NCBI RefSeq assembly: GCF_009677585.1
Contig: NZ_WKYV01000006.1
Span: 1-64,000, forward strand
Length of the DNA stretch: 64,000 nt
Origin: Lactonifactor sp. BIOML-A5
GTDB lineage: Bacteria; Bacillota; Clostridia; Lachnospirales; Lachnospiraceae
Direction: 5' to 3'
Below are positions 51,912-60,712 of the stretch, one piece after another (within the stretch, counting starts at the first letter, position 1; the number at the start of each line of letters is the position of its first letter). Position numbers and translations under genes: made by a program. Below the pieces are notes generated by a model. That model was not told the DNA's origin. It was given only the letters and a program-made list of their open reading frames with translations, and ran no database searches.

Positions 51912-52637
51912 ATGGTTATTAAGGCACCGGAACGGATTACATATACAGACGGCCATTCCTTCTGTCCTGGCTGCGGCCATGGGATTGCCATTCGTCTCAT
52001 CGGCGAAGCTCTTCAGGAGCTTGCCCTGGAAGAACAGGCCATTATCTCTCTGGATGTGGCCTGCGGGGGGATGCCCATTGATGTGTGGCGCTACGATACC
52101 ATAGAGGCTGCCCACGGAAGGCCGGTGGCAACCGCAGTGGGAGTGAAGATGGCAAGACCCTCCCAGCCAGTGATTGCCTATCTGGGGGACGGGGCGGCAT
52201 ACTCTATCGGTATCGCGGAGACCCTACACTCAGCCAGAAGAAATGACAACATAACAGTTATTGTGCTGAACAACTGTGTCTTCGGCATGACCGGGGGCCA
52301 GATGTCTCCCACTTCTCTGCAGGGGCAGGTTACCAGCTCCTCCATCCATGGGAAAAGCATGGAAGAGGGAGGGGCCACTATGGATGTAGTCAGGATGCTG
52401 AAGGATATGGATATTTCGTATCTGGCAAGAGCAGCCCTATGCGATGCGGGGAATATTAAGAAGGCCAGGAAATATATTATAAAAGCATTGGAAAAGCAGA
52501 TGAACGGGGAAGGGTATAGTTTTATCGAGCTTCTCTCTCCCTGTCCCACCAACTGGAATATGGATCCCGGCGTGGCTGCTGCATATATCAAAGAAACGAT
52601 TCTGCCGGTATTCCCGACAGGGGAATTTTTAGGATAA
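51912..52637 (+). CDS. 2-oxoacid:ferredoxin oxidoreductase beta subunit (TPP-binding)
   Basis: This is a 241-residue beta subunit. CPGCGHG (C18, C21) and ACGGM (C51) are present as in PFOR-type beta chains, and the thiamine-diphosphate motif starts with GDGAA (92-96) and ends with NNCVFGMTGGQ. It begins at the base after the alpha stop codon, with AAGGAGG inside the alpha gene, so the two are made together. The last residues carry no additional domain. Confidence 0.92.
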   Translation: MVIKAPERITYTDGHSFCPGCGHGIAIRLIGEALQELALEEQAIISLDVACGGMPIDVWRYDTIEAAHGRPVATAVGVKMARPSQPVIAYLGDGAAYSIGIAETLHSARRNDNITVIVLNNCVFGMTGGQMSPTSLQGQVTSSSIHGKSMEEGGATMDVVRMLKDMDISYLARAALCDAGNIKKARKYIIKALEKQMNGEGYSFIELLSPCPTNWNMDPGVAAAYIKETILPVFPTGEFLG

Positions 52638-52651
52638 GAAAGGAGGAGCAT

Positions 52652-53191
52652 ATGACTACAGAAATTATTTGCGCTGGCTTCGGCGGCCAGGGAGTGCTGA
52701 CCACAGGGCTGATACTGGCTCAGGCGGCATACCAAAAGGGCTGCAGGCTGACCTGGTATCCCTCCTATGGCGCGGAGATGCGGGGAGGAACCGCAAACTG
52801 CAATGTAAAAATCAGCGATGAAGAAATCGGGAATCCATACTGCAGTGAGCTGGATCTTTTGATTGCAATGAATGAACCTTCTCTGGACCGGTTTGAAGAT
52901 ATGCTGAAGCCCGGAGGAGTCCTCTATTATAACTCAGATATGGTAGACCCCGGCCGCAGCTTCAGGAAAGATATCCAGGCCATTCCCGTGGCAGCCAACC
53001 ATCTGGCCGCAGAGGCAGAGAATCCCAAAGGGGCAAACATCGCTGTCCTGGGGGCGCTGGCCAGAAGGGAAAATCTCTTTACCAGAGAGGAACTGGAGGA
53101 GGCAATGTGCGGCTTCTTCGAGAAAAAGGGAAAAGGTAAGTACAATGAGAAAAACAAAGCGGCATATCGTGCCGGGTATGAGGGAGTATAG
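52652..53191 (+). CDS. 2-oxoacid:ferredoxin oxidoreductase gamma subunit
   Basis: This is a 179-residue gamma subunit: AGFGGQGVLTTG at the N-terminus, then YPSYGAEMRGGTANCNVKIS, as usual. It forms the CoA-binding part of the complex. AAAGGAGG precedes the start, 15 bases after the beta stop. The genes for delta, alpha, beta, gamma run in the order found for Vor/Kor operons. Confidence 0.92.
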   Translation: MTTEIICAGFGGQGVLTTGLILAQAAYQKGCRLTWYPSYGAEMRGGTANCNVKISDEEIGNPYCSELDLLIAMNEPSLDRFEDMLKPGGVLYYNSDMVDPGRSFRKDIQAIPVAANHLAAEAENPKGANIAVLGALARRENLFTREELEEAMCGFFEKKGKGKYNEKNKAAYRAGYEGV

Positions 53192-53206
53192 AGAGGGGGA
53201 AACCGT

Positions 53207-55318
53207 GTGGACTTAAACCGGCTGCTGCGCCCGAGAAAAATAGCAATTGTCGGAGCGACAGAAAAAGAAACTATGGCAGGATTCGCCAGCAGAATGTTTA
53301 TTGAACAGTGCGGCAAACGCCGCGGAGACTTGTACCTGGTCAGTCTCAAAAATGAAACTGTATTCGGGATCCCATGCTACCGTACCCTGAGTGAACTGCC
53401 GGGAACCATTGACCTGGCGGTGATCTGCACTCCCAAACAGACAGTCGCCGGCCTTTTAGAGGAGGCGGCCCAAAAGGGGGCAAAAGGTGCTGTTGTATTT
53501 GCCAGCGGATATGGGGAAACCGGGAAGGTGGAAGATAAAAAGCTGGAGGAGGAGCTGATCGATCAGTGCCAAAGACTGGATCTGGCCTTAATGGGACCTA
53601 ACTGCGCCGGATTTCTGAATTTCGTGGATCGGGTATTCGCTTTTGGATTCCTCTTTCACGCCAGGGAATCCGCCGGCAGGGTAGGGCTGGTATCCCAGAG
53701 CGGCCAGGTTTGTATGGCGCTGATGGAGAGCGAGAAGACCAGTTTCTCCTACGTCATCTCTGCAGGAAACTGTAAAATTGTAAATATTGAGGATTATCTG
53801 GAATTTTTGGTGGATGACGAAGATACCCGGGTGGTGGCAGCCTATGTTGAGGGGATTCAGAATCCGGAGAAATTTGCAGCGGTGCTGAAAAAAGCCGCAG
53901 AAAAGAAAAAACCTGTGGTAGTGCTGAAAGCCGGGCGGTCGGAAAAGGGCAGCAGAGCGGCGGCCTCCCACACAGGGAATTTAAGCGGTTCCGATAAAAA
54001 TGTAGATGCATTTTTCCGGAAATTCGGTGTCATCCGGGTGGATGACCTGGAGGAACTGCTCTCTGTATGTACCGCTATTGCAACCCTGCCGGTGCTTCCC
54101 AGAAGCAATAAGCTGGCTTTTGTCAATATTTCAGGAGGGGAGACTACCATCTCCGCGGACGCAGGATATCTTCACGGACTGAAGCTGCCCGACTTTTCCC
54201 CTGAGACTGCAAAGAAGCTGCGGGAAGTCCTGCCCGCCTTTGCCACAGCCCAGAACCCAATGGATCTCACCGGCGGCTCCAACGGGGATACCTTTGAACG
54301 GGTGGCTGATATTGTGCTGGAGGATCCGGGCATTGAGATGCTCATCACCTCTCTGCAGATTACAAAAAAGATCTCAGATATCACCATCTATGATTTCCTG
54401 AACGGTCTCATCCGGCACTGTGAAAAGGAACAGAAAAAGCCGGTGGCCGTGGTGCCGTTGATTGAATCCAGCAGAGAGGAAGAGGTGCTGGAACGCCTGC
54501 GGGCCGTAGGGGTACCCATTCTCCCTCCGCCCCACTATGGATACCGGGTCATAAAAAAACTCCTGGATTACACAGACTATCTGGAGACAATGGAAAACCG
54601 GACGCTTTCTATTGTAACTAAAAGTGAGGCCAGCGGGAGGGAACCGGTAAAAACTGCCCTGTCAGAGCATGAGTCAAAGCTGCTGTTTCAGAAATTCGGG
54701 ATTCCCTGTCCCCCTGAGGAGATCGCGGAGACAGAGGAAGAGGCAGTGCAGGCTGCGGCTGCCATCGGCTATCCGGTGGTGCTGAAAATAGAATCCGGGG
54801 ATATTCTCCATAAATCAGAAGCGGGAGGCGTGAAAGTAGGGATTGCCTGCGATGAAGAGGTGAGAACCGCATACCGCAAGATTCTGGAAAATGCGAAGAA
54901 GTATAATCCCCAGGCCTTGATTCACGGAGTTCTGGTACAGAAAATGCTGGAACCGGGCATGGAGGCCATCGTGGGAGTAACCTGTGATCCCCAGCTTGGA
55001 CCTATGATTCTCACTGGTCTGGGAGGTATCTTTACCGAGGTATTCCAGGACGCCGCCCTCTATCCCGCCCCCCTGAATCTATGGGAGGCCAGAGAGATGA
55101 TACTCTCTTTAAAGGGCAGTAAGCTGTTTCGCGGCTACAGAGGGAAACCGCCCCTTGACACGGAGGCTCTGGCCCGGGTGTTGGTGCAGGTAAGCAATCT
55201 GGCGGCAGAGTATAAGGATACCCTTGTGGAAATGGACATTAACCCTGTATTTGTATACCCCGATAAAGAGGGGGTCAGTGCTGCCGACGGGCTGGTGGTA
55301 TTGAGTGAAAAACCATAA
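53207..55318 (+). CDS. ADP-forming acyl-CoA synthetase (fused alpha/beta)
   Basis: This is a 703-residue NDP-forming acyl-CoA synthetase. It has a CoA-binding Rossmann domain (about 1-135), a succinyl-CoA-synthetase-like flavodoxin part (about 145-290) with SHTGN, whose histidine near residue 254 takes up phosphate, a second such domain (about 300-460), and a C-terminal ATP-grasp domain (about 485-700). It turns acyl-CoA, ADP and phosphate into the acid, CoA and ATP. Right behind the oxidoreductase genes it gives substrate-level ATP from an oxidised amino acid. The start is a GTG; GAGGGGGA lies eight bases before it. Confidence 0.92.
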   Translation: MDLNRLLRPRKIAIVGATEKETMAGFASRMFIEQCGKRRGDLYLVSLKNETVFGIPCYRTLSELPGTIDLAVICTPKQTVAGLLEEAAQKGAKGAVVFASGYGETGKVEDKKLEEELIDQCQRLDLALMGPNCAGFLNFVDRVFAFGFLFHARESAGRVGLVSQSGQVCMALMESEKTSFSYVISAGNCKIVNIEDYLEFLVDDEDTRVVAAYVEGIQNPEKFAAVLKKAAEKKKPVVVLKAGRSEKGSRAAASHTGNLSGSDKNVDAFFRKFGVIRVDDLEELLSVCTAIATLPVLPRSNKLAFVNISGGETTISADAGYLHGLKLPDFSPETAKKLREVLPAFATAQNPMDLTGGSNGDTFERVADIVLEDPGIEMLITSLQITKKISDITIYDFLNGLIRHCEKEQKKPVAVVPLIESSREEEVLERLRAVGVPILPPPHYGYRVIKKLLDYTDYLETMENRTLSIVTKSEASGREPVKTALSEHESKLLFQKFGIPCPPEEIAETEEEAVQAAAAIGYPVVLKIESGDILHKSEAGGVKVGIACDEEVRTAYRKILENAKKYNPQALIHGVLVQKMLEPGMEAIVGVTCDPQLGPMILTGLGGIFTEVFQDAALYPAPLNLWEAREMILSLKGSKLFRGYRGKPPLDTEALARVLVQVSNLAAEYKDTLVEMDINPVFVYPDKEGVSAADGLVVLSEKP

Positions 55319-55360
55319 CAGAAGCAACGGGAAGGCGCAGTGCGCGAAAGGAGGAAAGGG

Positions 55361-56641
55361 ATGGAACAGAAAAAGGGTCTTGGCGGATGGGTGATGGCCG
55401 CATTAATGATCGCAGGACTATGCTACGCGGCATCATACTCCCTGCCTTATATTAAAGGTGTATTTTATGGTCCCATGATGGAGGCAACAGGCGCTTCCAA
55501 CACGCAGCTGGGGCTGATCATGTCCGTGTATGGGTTCGGAAATATTGTGTTTAACCTCATCGGGGGATTTGTGACTGATAAACTGGACTACAAAAAATGT
55601 ATCGTTGTGTCCCTGTTGGGGACCACAATTTTAAGTGTCTGGCTGGCGCTGGCTCCGTCGGTAATTAACATGTATATTATCTGGGGGCTGTTCGGACTGA
55701 CCACATTCTTTGTGTTTAACCCCGCAATATTTAAAATGCCCCGTATGATAGTTCCGGATGAACTGGTAGGAGAATCCATTGGATTTTTTTCCTTTGCCCA
55801 GTCCATCAGCTATATGATCATTAATTTTGCCTCCCTGTATGTGTATAACCTGTCGGAGAACAAGGTCAGCCAGGCAACGGCATTTTCCAGGGTAGTGTGG
55901 ACCTATGCGGCGTTTACCCTGGTTGCGGCTTTGGGCTGCATGCTGGTGTTCAGAAAGGTCAAGGATGTGAAAAAAGAGGGAGAAGAGGAAGATAAGTTCA
56001 CCTTCAGCCAGCTGTTGCTGGTTATGAAGGAGCCGGGGCTCTGGATGATGATTATCTGCGGGTTCTGTCTATACTCCACAACCCTTACCGCATCGTATTT
56101 TGTTCCTTATTTCCATGATGTGTTCGGAGTTGCCATTACCTTTGCAGGCGTGCTGGGCGTGCTGAATATGTATGGAGGCAGACTCTTCAGCCCTATTTTG
56201 GGCAAGATTGCTACAAAGACAAAGTATGTCTCCCGGATGGTAGTGTTCGGGGCAGTATTCCTGATTACTCTGTTTGTGCTGGTACTGCTCTTTGCAGCCT
56301 ATGTGCCGGTGGGAGTTCTTGTGGCCGTATCTCTGGGAACCGGAGTACTTTCCACACTCTTTACCAACATCTGTCTGGCTATGACACCGGAGGCCAATGT
56401 GGCCAGAAATGCAAGCGGGACGGCTATGGGGCTGTATGCAGCCATCGCCTATGCGCCGGATCTGTTCCAGCATACGCTGTTCGGACACTGGCTGGATAAG
56501 TACGGAAATACGGGATATATTTATATGTTTATATTTACCCTGGTACTTCTGACCGCAGGGGGGATCAGCGCCTTCCTTCTGTATAAGAAGAGCAGGAGAG
56601 AGAATGTATTTGGAGATGCCCCAAAGAAGGCAGAGGCATGA
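55361..56641 (+). CDS. MFS transporter (OFA-like)
   Basis: This is a 426-residue transporter of the major facilitator superfamily with 12 hydrophobic helices and a charged loop in the middle (about 200-220). The start MEQKKGLGGWVMAALM and the GFGNIVFNLIGGFVTDKL segment fit the oxalate/formate-antiporter-like or YfkF-type groups. It could bring in an amino or hydroxy acid, or export the acid product of the operon. ATG 55361 has AAAGGAGG upstream; an in-frame GTG at 55340 lies before that site. The next gene overlaps its stop region. Confidence 0.85.
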   Translation: MEQKKGLGGWVMAALMIAGLCYAASYSLPYIKGVFYGPMMEATGASNTQLGLIMSVYGFGNIVFNLIGGFVTDKLDYKKCIVVSLLGTTILSVWLALAPSVINMYIIWGLFGLTTFFVFNPAIFKMPRMIVPDELVGESIGFFSFAQSISYMIINFASLYVYNLSENKVSQATAFSRVVWTYAAFTLVAALGCMLVFRKVKDVKKEGEEEDKFTFSQLLLVMKEPGLWMMIICGFCLYSTTLTASYFVPYFHDVFGVAITFAGVLGVLNMYGGRLFSPILGKIATKTKYVSRMVVFGAVFLITLFVLVLLFAAYVPVGVLVAVSLGTGVLSTLFTNICLAMTPEANVARNASGTAMGLYAAIAYAPDLFQHTLFGHWLDKYGNTGYIYMFIFTLVLLTAGGISAFLLYKKSRRENVFGDAPKKAEA

Positions 56642-56667
56642 GGAATCAATTGAAGGAGGATATGAAT

Positions 56668-57846
56668 ATGCTGAATAAACCTTATATTGTAATTGAATGG
56701 AATGATACGGAAACGGATGCTGTGGGCTGGCTGTGCTGTTTTAACTTTGTGAGCAACTACTGCAGCGGCGGCCTGCGGGTACACGAGACGGTTACCAGAG
56801 AAGAAGTAATTAAGCTGGCCACGGGAATGGGATACAAATACGCTGCCTGCCACTCCAAAGTGGGGGGCGGAGCCAAGGCCGGCATCCGGTATGACAATAC
56901 AAAACCGGATAAACTAGAGGTAGTAAAGCGCTTCCTTCTGGCCATAGCCCCCTATCTGGAAAACGGAGTATCACTGGGCGGCGATCTGGGGATTGGATAC
57001 GGACAGGTGATGGATCTGTACAAAGAGCTGGCCATCCCGGGCGTTCCCCATCTGGTTGCGAAGAAATATGAGAGCGACCCTAAGATTATCCAGGGATTAA
57101 AGGACAACGATACCTTATTTGATATGCCGTACAGAGGCTTTGTGATGTACGATGCTATAACCGGCTACGGAGCGGCGGCAGGGCTGGATGAGAGCTGGAA
57201 GCAGATGGGCGGCGGGCCTGGAGCCACTGTTATGATTCAGGGCTTCGGCGCTGTTGGGACCGGGGCAGCCCGTTGTCTCAGCGAGATGGGCTACAAGGTT
57301 GTGGCCATCAGCGATGCCAAGTGCATGGTATACTGTGAGAACGGCCTGGACGTGGATCTCCTTATAAACTCTGTAAAAGACAGAGGCTATCTGAACCAGG
57401 AAGCCTTCCTTCCGGAATATCAGGTGATGAAGAACACGCAGTGGGAGGAAATCGCCTGTGACATCTTTATGCCGGCAGCTCTGGACGGGGTGATCAACGA
57501 AAAGAATGCTGAAAAGCTGCAGTTTAAGCTGATTGTGGAAGCTGCCAATATACCCACCACTCCAGAGGCAGACGTGATTCTGGAGAGGAGAAATATCCCT
57601 GTGGCACCTGATTTTATCGTAAATCTGGGAGCGACCAGACTCTGCGACGCAGTGCCCTTCGGACTGATTCCCCTAGAGCCACAGGCTCTTGTGGACGACT
57701 CTCAGAATATTATCCGGGATCACATCAGCAATCTCTTCCGTATGAAGAAGGAGCAGGGCATTACCCTTCGGGAAGCAGCCAGGATCCGCTGTCAGCCGCT
57801 GCCCTCCGAGGCGCCGGATGTTGACTGGCAGGGAAAAAATAAATAA
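56668..57846 (+). CDS. Glu/Leu/Phe/Val-dehydrogenase-family protein
   Basis: This is a 392-residue NAD(P)-linked amino acid dehydrogenase-like protein. The substrate lysines are at HSKVGGGAKAG (K64, K70), the catalytic aspartate is in LGGDLGIG (D106), and the nucleotide-binding site is GFGAVGTGAARCL. It deaminates an amino acid to a 2-oxoacid, which would feed the oxidoreductase coded upstream. The pattern GGGAKAG differs from the GGAKGG of normal glutamate dehydrogenases, so another substrate is likely. I chose ATG 56668, 8 bases after AAGGAGG; upstream ATGs at 56638 and 56662 lie too near or before the site. Confidence 0.87.
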   Translation: MLNKPYIVIEWNDTETDAVGWLCCFNFVSNYCSGGLRVHETVTREEVIKLATGMGYKYAACHSKVGGGAKAGIRYDNTKPDKLEVVKRFLLAIAPYLENGVSLGGDLGIGYGQVMDLYKELAIPGVPHLVAKKYESDPKIIQGLKDNDTLFDMPYRGFVMYDAITGYGAAAGLDESWKQMGGGPGATVMIQGFGAVGTGAARCLSEMGYKVVAISDAKCMVYCENGLDVDLLINSVKDRGYLNQEAFLPEYQVMKNTQWEEIACDIFMPAALDGVINEKNAEKLQFKLIVEAANIPTTPEADVILERRNIPVAPDFIVNLGATRLCDAVPFGLIPLEPQALVDDSQNIIRDHISNLFRMKKEQGITLREAARIRCQPLPSEAPDVDWQGKNK

Positions 57847-57851
57847 CAGTC

Positions 57852-57879
57852 AGGATCGCAGGGAGCCCCCTGCGATCCT
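57852..57879 (+). terminator. Hairpin between the dehydrogenase and YfcC genes
   Basis: AGGATCGCAGGG and CCCTGCGATCCT pair perfectly (12 bp, 4-base loop); CCTTTGCT follows. With this weak T tract it may be a partial terminator that lowers expression of the two genes downstream. Confidence 0.6.
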
Positions 57880-57923
57880 CCTTTGCTATCTCCACAATAA
57901 TCCATGGAAAAGGCGGGCAGGCT

Positions 57924-59333
57924 ATGAAGAAAAGAGAAAAAGTAAAAAGAAAGGGGATTCCGGTCCCCAATGTATATGTTTTGATGCTTTTTGTAGTGTT
58001 AATCTGCGGGATTCTTACGTATGTAATTCCTGCCGGCGAATACAGCCGGGTAACAGGAAGCGGGGGACAGGAGGTAGTCGATCCTGACAGCTTCCGTTAT
58101 GGAGAACAGACGCCTGTAGGCATTATGGGGCTTCTGGAAACCGTTCCACAGGGACTTGTGGAATCTGCGGGAATGATTTTTCTTATCTTTATCTTGGGGG
58201 GAGCTTTTCAAGTGGTACAGGAGACAGGGGCAATTCACACAGGAATTGCGATTCTGACAAATAAACTGGGAAAAAAGGAATTTGTGGTAATTCCAGTAAT
58301 GATGTTTTTGTTTTCTATGGGAGGAGCACTGTACGGAATGGCGGAGGAGACCCTGCCCTTTATACCCATTATGATCCTTCTTGCTACGTCTGTGGGATAT
58401 GACTCCCTGGTGGGAGCAGGGATTGTGCTTGCCGGCTCCACCGCAGGATTTGCCGCTGCGTTTCTGAATCCGTTTACTGTGGGGATCGCCCAGGGAATCG
58501 CGGGCGTTCCCCTGCTTTCCGGCATGGGACTGCGGGTAGCTCTCTATATCTGTATGGTTTCCCTGGCCATCGGCTATGTGCTGCGGTATGCCCTGAAGGT
58601 AAAAAAGTCTCCGGAGATCAGCCCAGTGCGGGAGATTGACCGGGGCAGGACAGATCGCCTGAACCTGGAGGAAACTCCAAAGCTTACCGCCGGTCAGATT
58701 CTGGTGCTTTTGACCTTTGTGGGGACTATTGCAGTGCTCATATACGGAGTGTTTCGTTACGGGTGGTATCTTCAGGAAATCACAGCCCTCTTTTTCGGGA
58801 TGTCTGTGCTTGCCGCTGTATTTACGGGAATGTCTCCCAACAGATACGGAGAAAATCTGGTCAAAGGAATGACGGGGATCGCCGGGGGAGCTCTTGCCGT
58901 TGGATTCGCCAGATCCATTTTGGTCGTCCTGCAGCAGGGAGGTATACTGGATACTATATTGTACGGGATAGCAAAAGGGGTTGCCTGGCTACCGGCTCAG
59001 ATTTCGGCCATGGGAATGTATCTCTTCCAGTGTCTGCTGAATTATGTGATTCCCTCCGGGAGCGCGCAGGCGGCTGTATCCATGCCCATCATGGCCCCTC
59101 TGTCCGATTTGGTCGGGGTTACCCGGCAGACGGCAGTCCTGGCATTTCAGCTGGGAGACGGGATTTCCAATATTTTCACCCCCACTTCGGGCTTGTTAAT
59201 GGCAGGACTGGCTCTGGGGAAGATTCCCTGGAATAAGTGGGCCAGATGGATCGGCCCTCTGATTCTTCTGGAGTATCTACTGGGTGCTGTCTTCATCATT
59301 ATTGCCCAGGCCATTCATTACGGGCCGTTTTAG
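57924..59333 (+). CDS. YfcC-family carboxylate/amino-acid transporter
   Basis: This is a 469-residue membrane protein of the YfcC / AbgT-like superfamily with a basic start, about 12 helices, and the family motifs VIPAGEY, MAEETLPFIP and PSGSAQAAVSMPIMAPL. Members carry di- or tricarboxylates, arginine/ornithine or other amino-acid-like solutes. The gene lies behind a hairpin and 35 bases before an M20 amidohydrolase gene, and this pair (uptake plus amide hydrolysis) recurs in many anaerobes. The real substrate is not fixed. Confidence 0.9.
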   Translation: MKKREKVKRKGIPVPNVYVLMLFVVLICGILTYVIPAGEYSRVTGSGGQEVVDPDSFRYGEQTPVGIMGLLETVPQGLVESAGMIFLIFILGGAFQVVQETGAIHTGIAILTNKLGKKEFVVIPVMMFLFSMGGALYGMAEETLPFIPIMILLATSVGYDSLVGAGIVLAGSTAGFAAAFLNPFTVGIAQGIAGVPLLSGMGLRVALYICMVSLAIGYVLRYALKVKKSPEISPVREIDRGRTDRLNLEETPKLTAGQILVLLTFVGTIAVLIYGVFRYGWYLQEITALFFGMSVLAAVFTGMSPNRYGENLVKGMTGIAGGALAVGFARSILVVLQQGGILDTILYGIAKGVAWLPAQISAMGMYLFQCLLNYVIPSGSAQAAVSMPIMAPLSDLVGVTRQTAVLAFQLGDGISNIFTPTSGLLMAGLALGKIPWNKWARWIGPLILLEYLLGAVFIIIAQAIHYGPF

Positions 59334-59368
59334 GGGCAGGTGCAAAATGAAAGAATAAGGAGCAGAAT

Positions 59369-60532
59369 ATGAAAGAAAGAATTGTGCAGGAAATAAAAAG
59401 ACACCGGGAAGAGATTTTTCAGATTGCCAGGGAGCTGTATGAGCATCCGGAAATAAGCGAACAGGAGTATTTTGCGGAAAAACTCCTGACGGAGCATCTG
59501 GAAAAACACGGTTTCCAGACAGAGCACGGGACCTGTGGAATACCCACCGCGTTCACTGCTGTCTGTAAAGGGGGAAGGCCGGGCCCAAGGATTGCATTTC
59601 TGTGCGAATACGATGCATTGGAGGGGATTGGTCACGGCTGCGGGCACAACCTTATCTCTGCCATGTCCTTTGGGGCTGCCCTGGGGCTGAAGGCTGTGCT
59701 TGAAGAGACCGGAGGAGAGATTGTGGTCTTGGGGACCCCTGCGGAGGAAACCAACGGCGCCAAGGTGGCAATGGCCAGGGAAGGCATTTTTAAGGATATC
59801 CTGGCAGCGCTCATGCTTCATCCGGACAGCGTATCCAAGGAAAGCGGAAGCTCTCTGGCCCTGGACGCCCTGCGTTTCCGCTTCCGGGGAAAGACAGCAC
59901 ACGCCTCTGCGGCGCCGGAAAAGGGGGTCAATGCGCTGGATGCCGTACTCCTTATGTTTAATGGAATCAACGCGCTCCGCCAGCATGTGACAGACGATGT
60001 GCGGATGCACGGAATTATCGCTGAGGGGGGACTGCGCCCCAATATTGTGCCTGATTATGCGGAGGCGAGATTTAATTTCCGGGCTGCGGAAAGAAAGAAC
60101 CTAAATGAGGTGGTAGAAAAAGCAAAGGAATGTGCCAGGGGAGCGGCCAGGATGACAGGGGCGTCCGTGGAGATAGACTACTATGAGCTGTCTAATGACG
60201 ATATGGTGACTAACCCGGTGCTGGGAAGACTTATGGCCAAGAATTTCAGGTATATGGGTGAAACAGAGGTACGGCCTGCCAGCCGGGAGATGGGTTCCAT
60301 GGATATGGGAAATGTAAGTCATGTGGCTCCGGCCGCCCATGGCTTCATCGGTCTGGGAGACCACGAGCTGGTGCTTCACACAAAAGAAGTGGCGGAGTGT
60401 ACGGTTTCTGAGAATGGAAAGAAGGCGGCAGAGAGAGGCGCATGCGTCCTGGCTCTCACCGGGTATGATGTATTGGCATCTGCAGAGGTGCAGGAAGAGA
60501 TACGCAAAACATTTGCCGGAGAGGGAAGGTAA
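59369..60532 (+). CDS. M20D-family amidohydrolase (AbgB/hippurate hydrolase-like)
   Basis: This is a 387-residue cytoplasmic metallopeptidase of the M20D group. It shows the family start HPEISEQEYFA, the metal residues in CGHN and EETNGAK, and the C-terminal histidine in AHGFIGLGDHEL. Such enzymes split N-acyl amino acids or p-aminobenzoyl-glutamate. It probably works on the solute brought in by the YfcC-like transporter coded just before it, releasing an amino acid for the dehydrogenase and oxidoreductase of the same operon. AAGGAG precedes the ATG. It is the last gene of the operon. Confidence 0.9.
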   Translation: MKERIVQEIKRHREEIFQIARELYEHPEISEQEYFAEKLLTEHLEKHGFQTEHGTCGIPTAFTAVCKGGRPGPRIAFLCEYDALEGIGHGCGHNLISAMSFGAALGLKAVLEETGGEIVVLGTPAEETNGAKVAMAREGIFKDILAALMLHPDSVSKESGSSLALDALRFRFRGKTAHASAAPEKGVNALDAVLLMFNGINALRQHVTDDVRMHGIIAEGGLRPNIVPDYAEARFNFRAAERKNLNEVVEKAKECARGAARMTGASVEIDYYELSNDDMVTNPVLGRLMAKNFRYMGETEVRPASREMGSMDMGNVSHVAPAAHGFIGLGDHELVLHTKEVAECTVSENGKKAAERGACVLALTGYDVLASAEVQEEIRKTFAGEGR

Positions 60533-60567
60533 ACGCTCCCAGAACTTTACATGCCAAATATCATTTT

Positions 60568-60596
60568 TTGCATTTACGAAACTGGATAAATATGAT
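60568..60596 (+). promoter_or_regulatory. Promoter of the GLUG-repeat prepilin gene
   Basis: TTGCAT (60568-60573), 17 bp, TATGAT (60591-60596). It starts a leader of about 110 bases with a strong hairpin. A weak third copy of the intergenic repeat (GAACTTTACAT, 60542-60569; 20 of 28 bases like copy A) lies just before it. Confidence 0.55.
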
Positions 60597-60635
60597 AAAA
60601 TTTAAAGACTAAAGGATATGTGATTTATCTTAATA

Positions 60636-60675
60636 GCAGCTGCACCTTCTGGCAGGAATGCCAGGGTGCGGCTGC
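60636..60675 (+). promoter_or_regulatory. Two-tier leader hairpin
   Basis: GCAGCTGCACC (60636-60646) pairs with GGTGCGGCTGC (60665-60675), one G-U pair, and inside it CTGGCA (60649-60654) pairs with TGCCAG (60659-60664) around GGAA. No T run follows. It lies in the leader 37 bases before the start codon and does not match a riboswitch class that I know. Confidence 0.55.
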
Positions 60676-60712
60676 AATTAAAATTAAAATGATAGAATAG
60701 AGATGACCCTCT

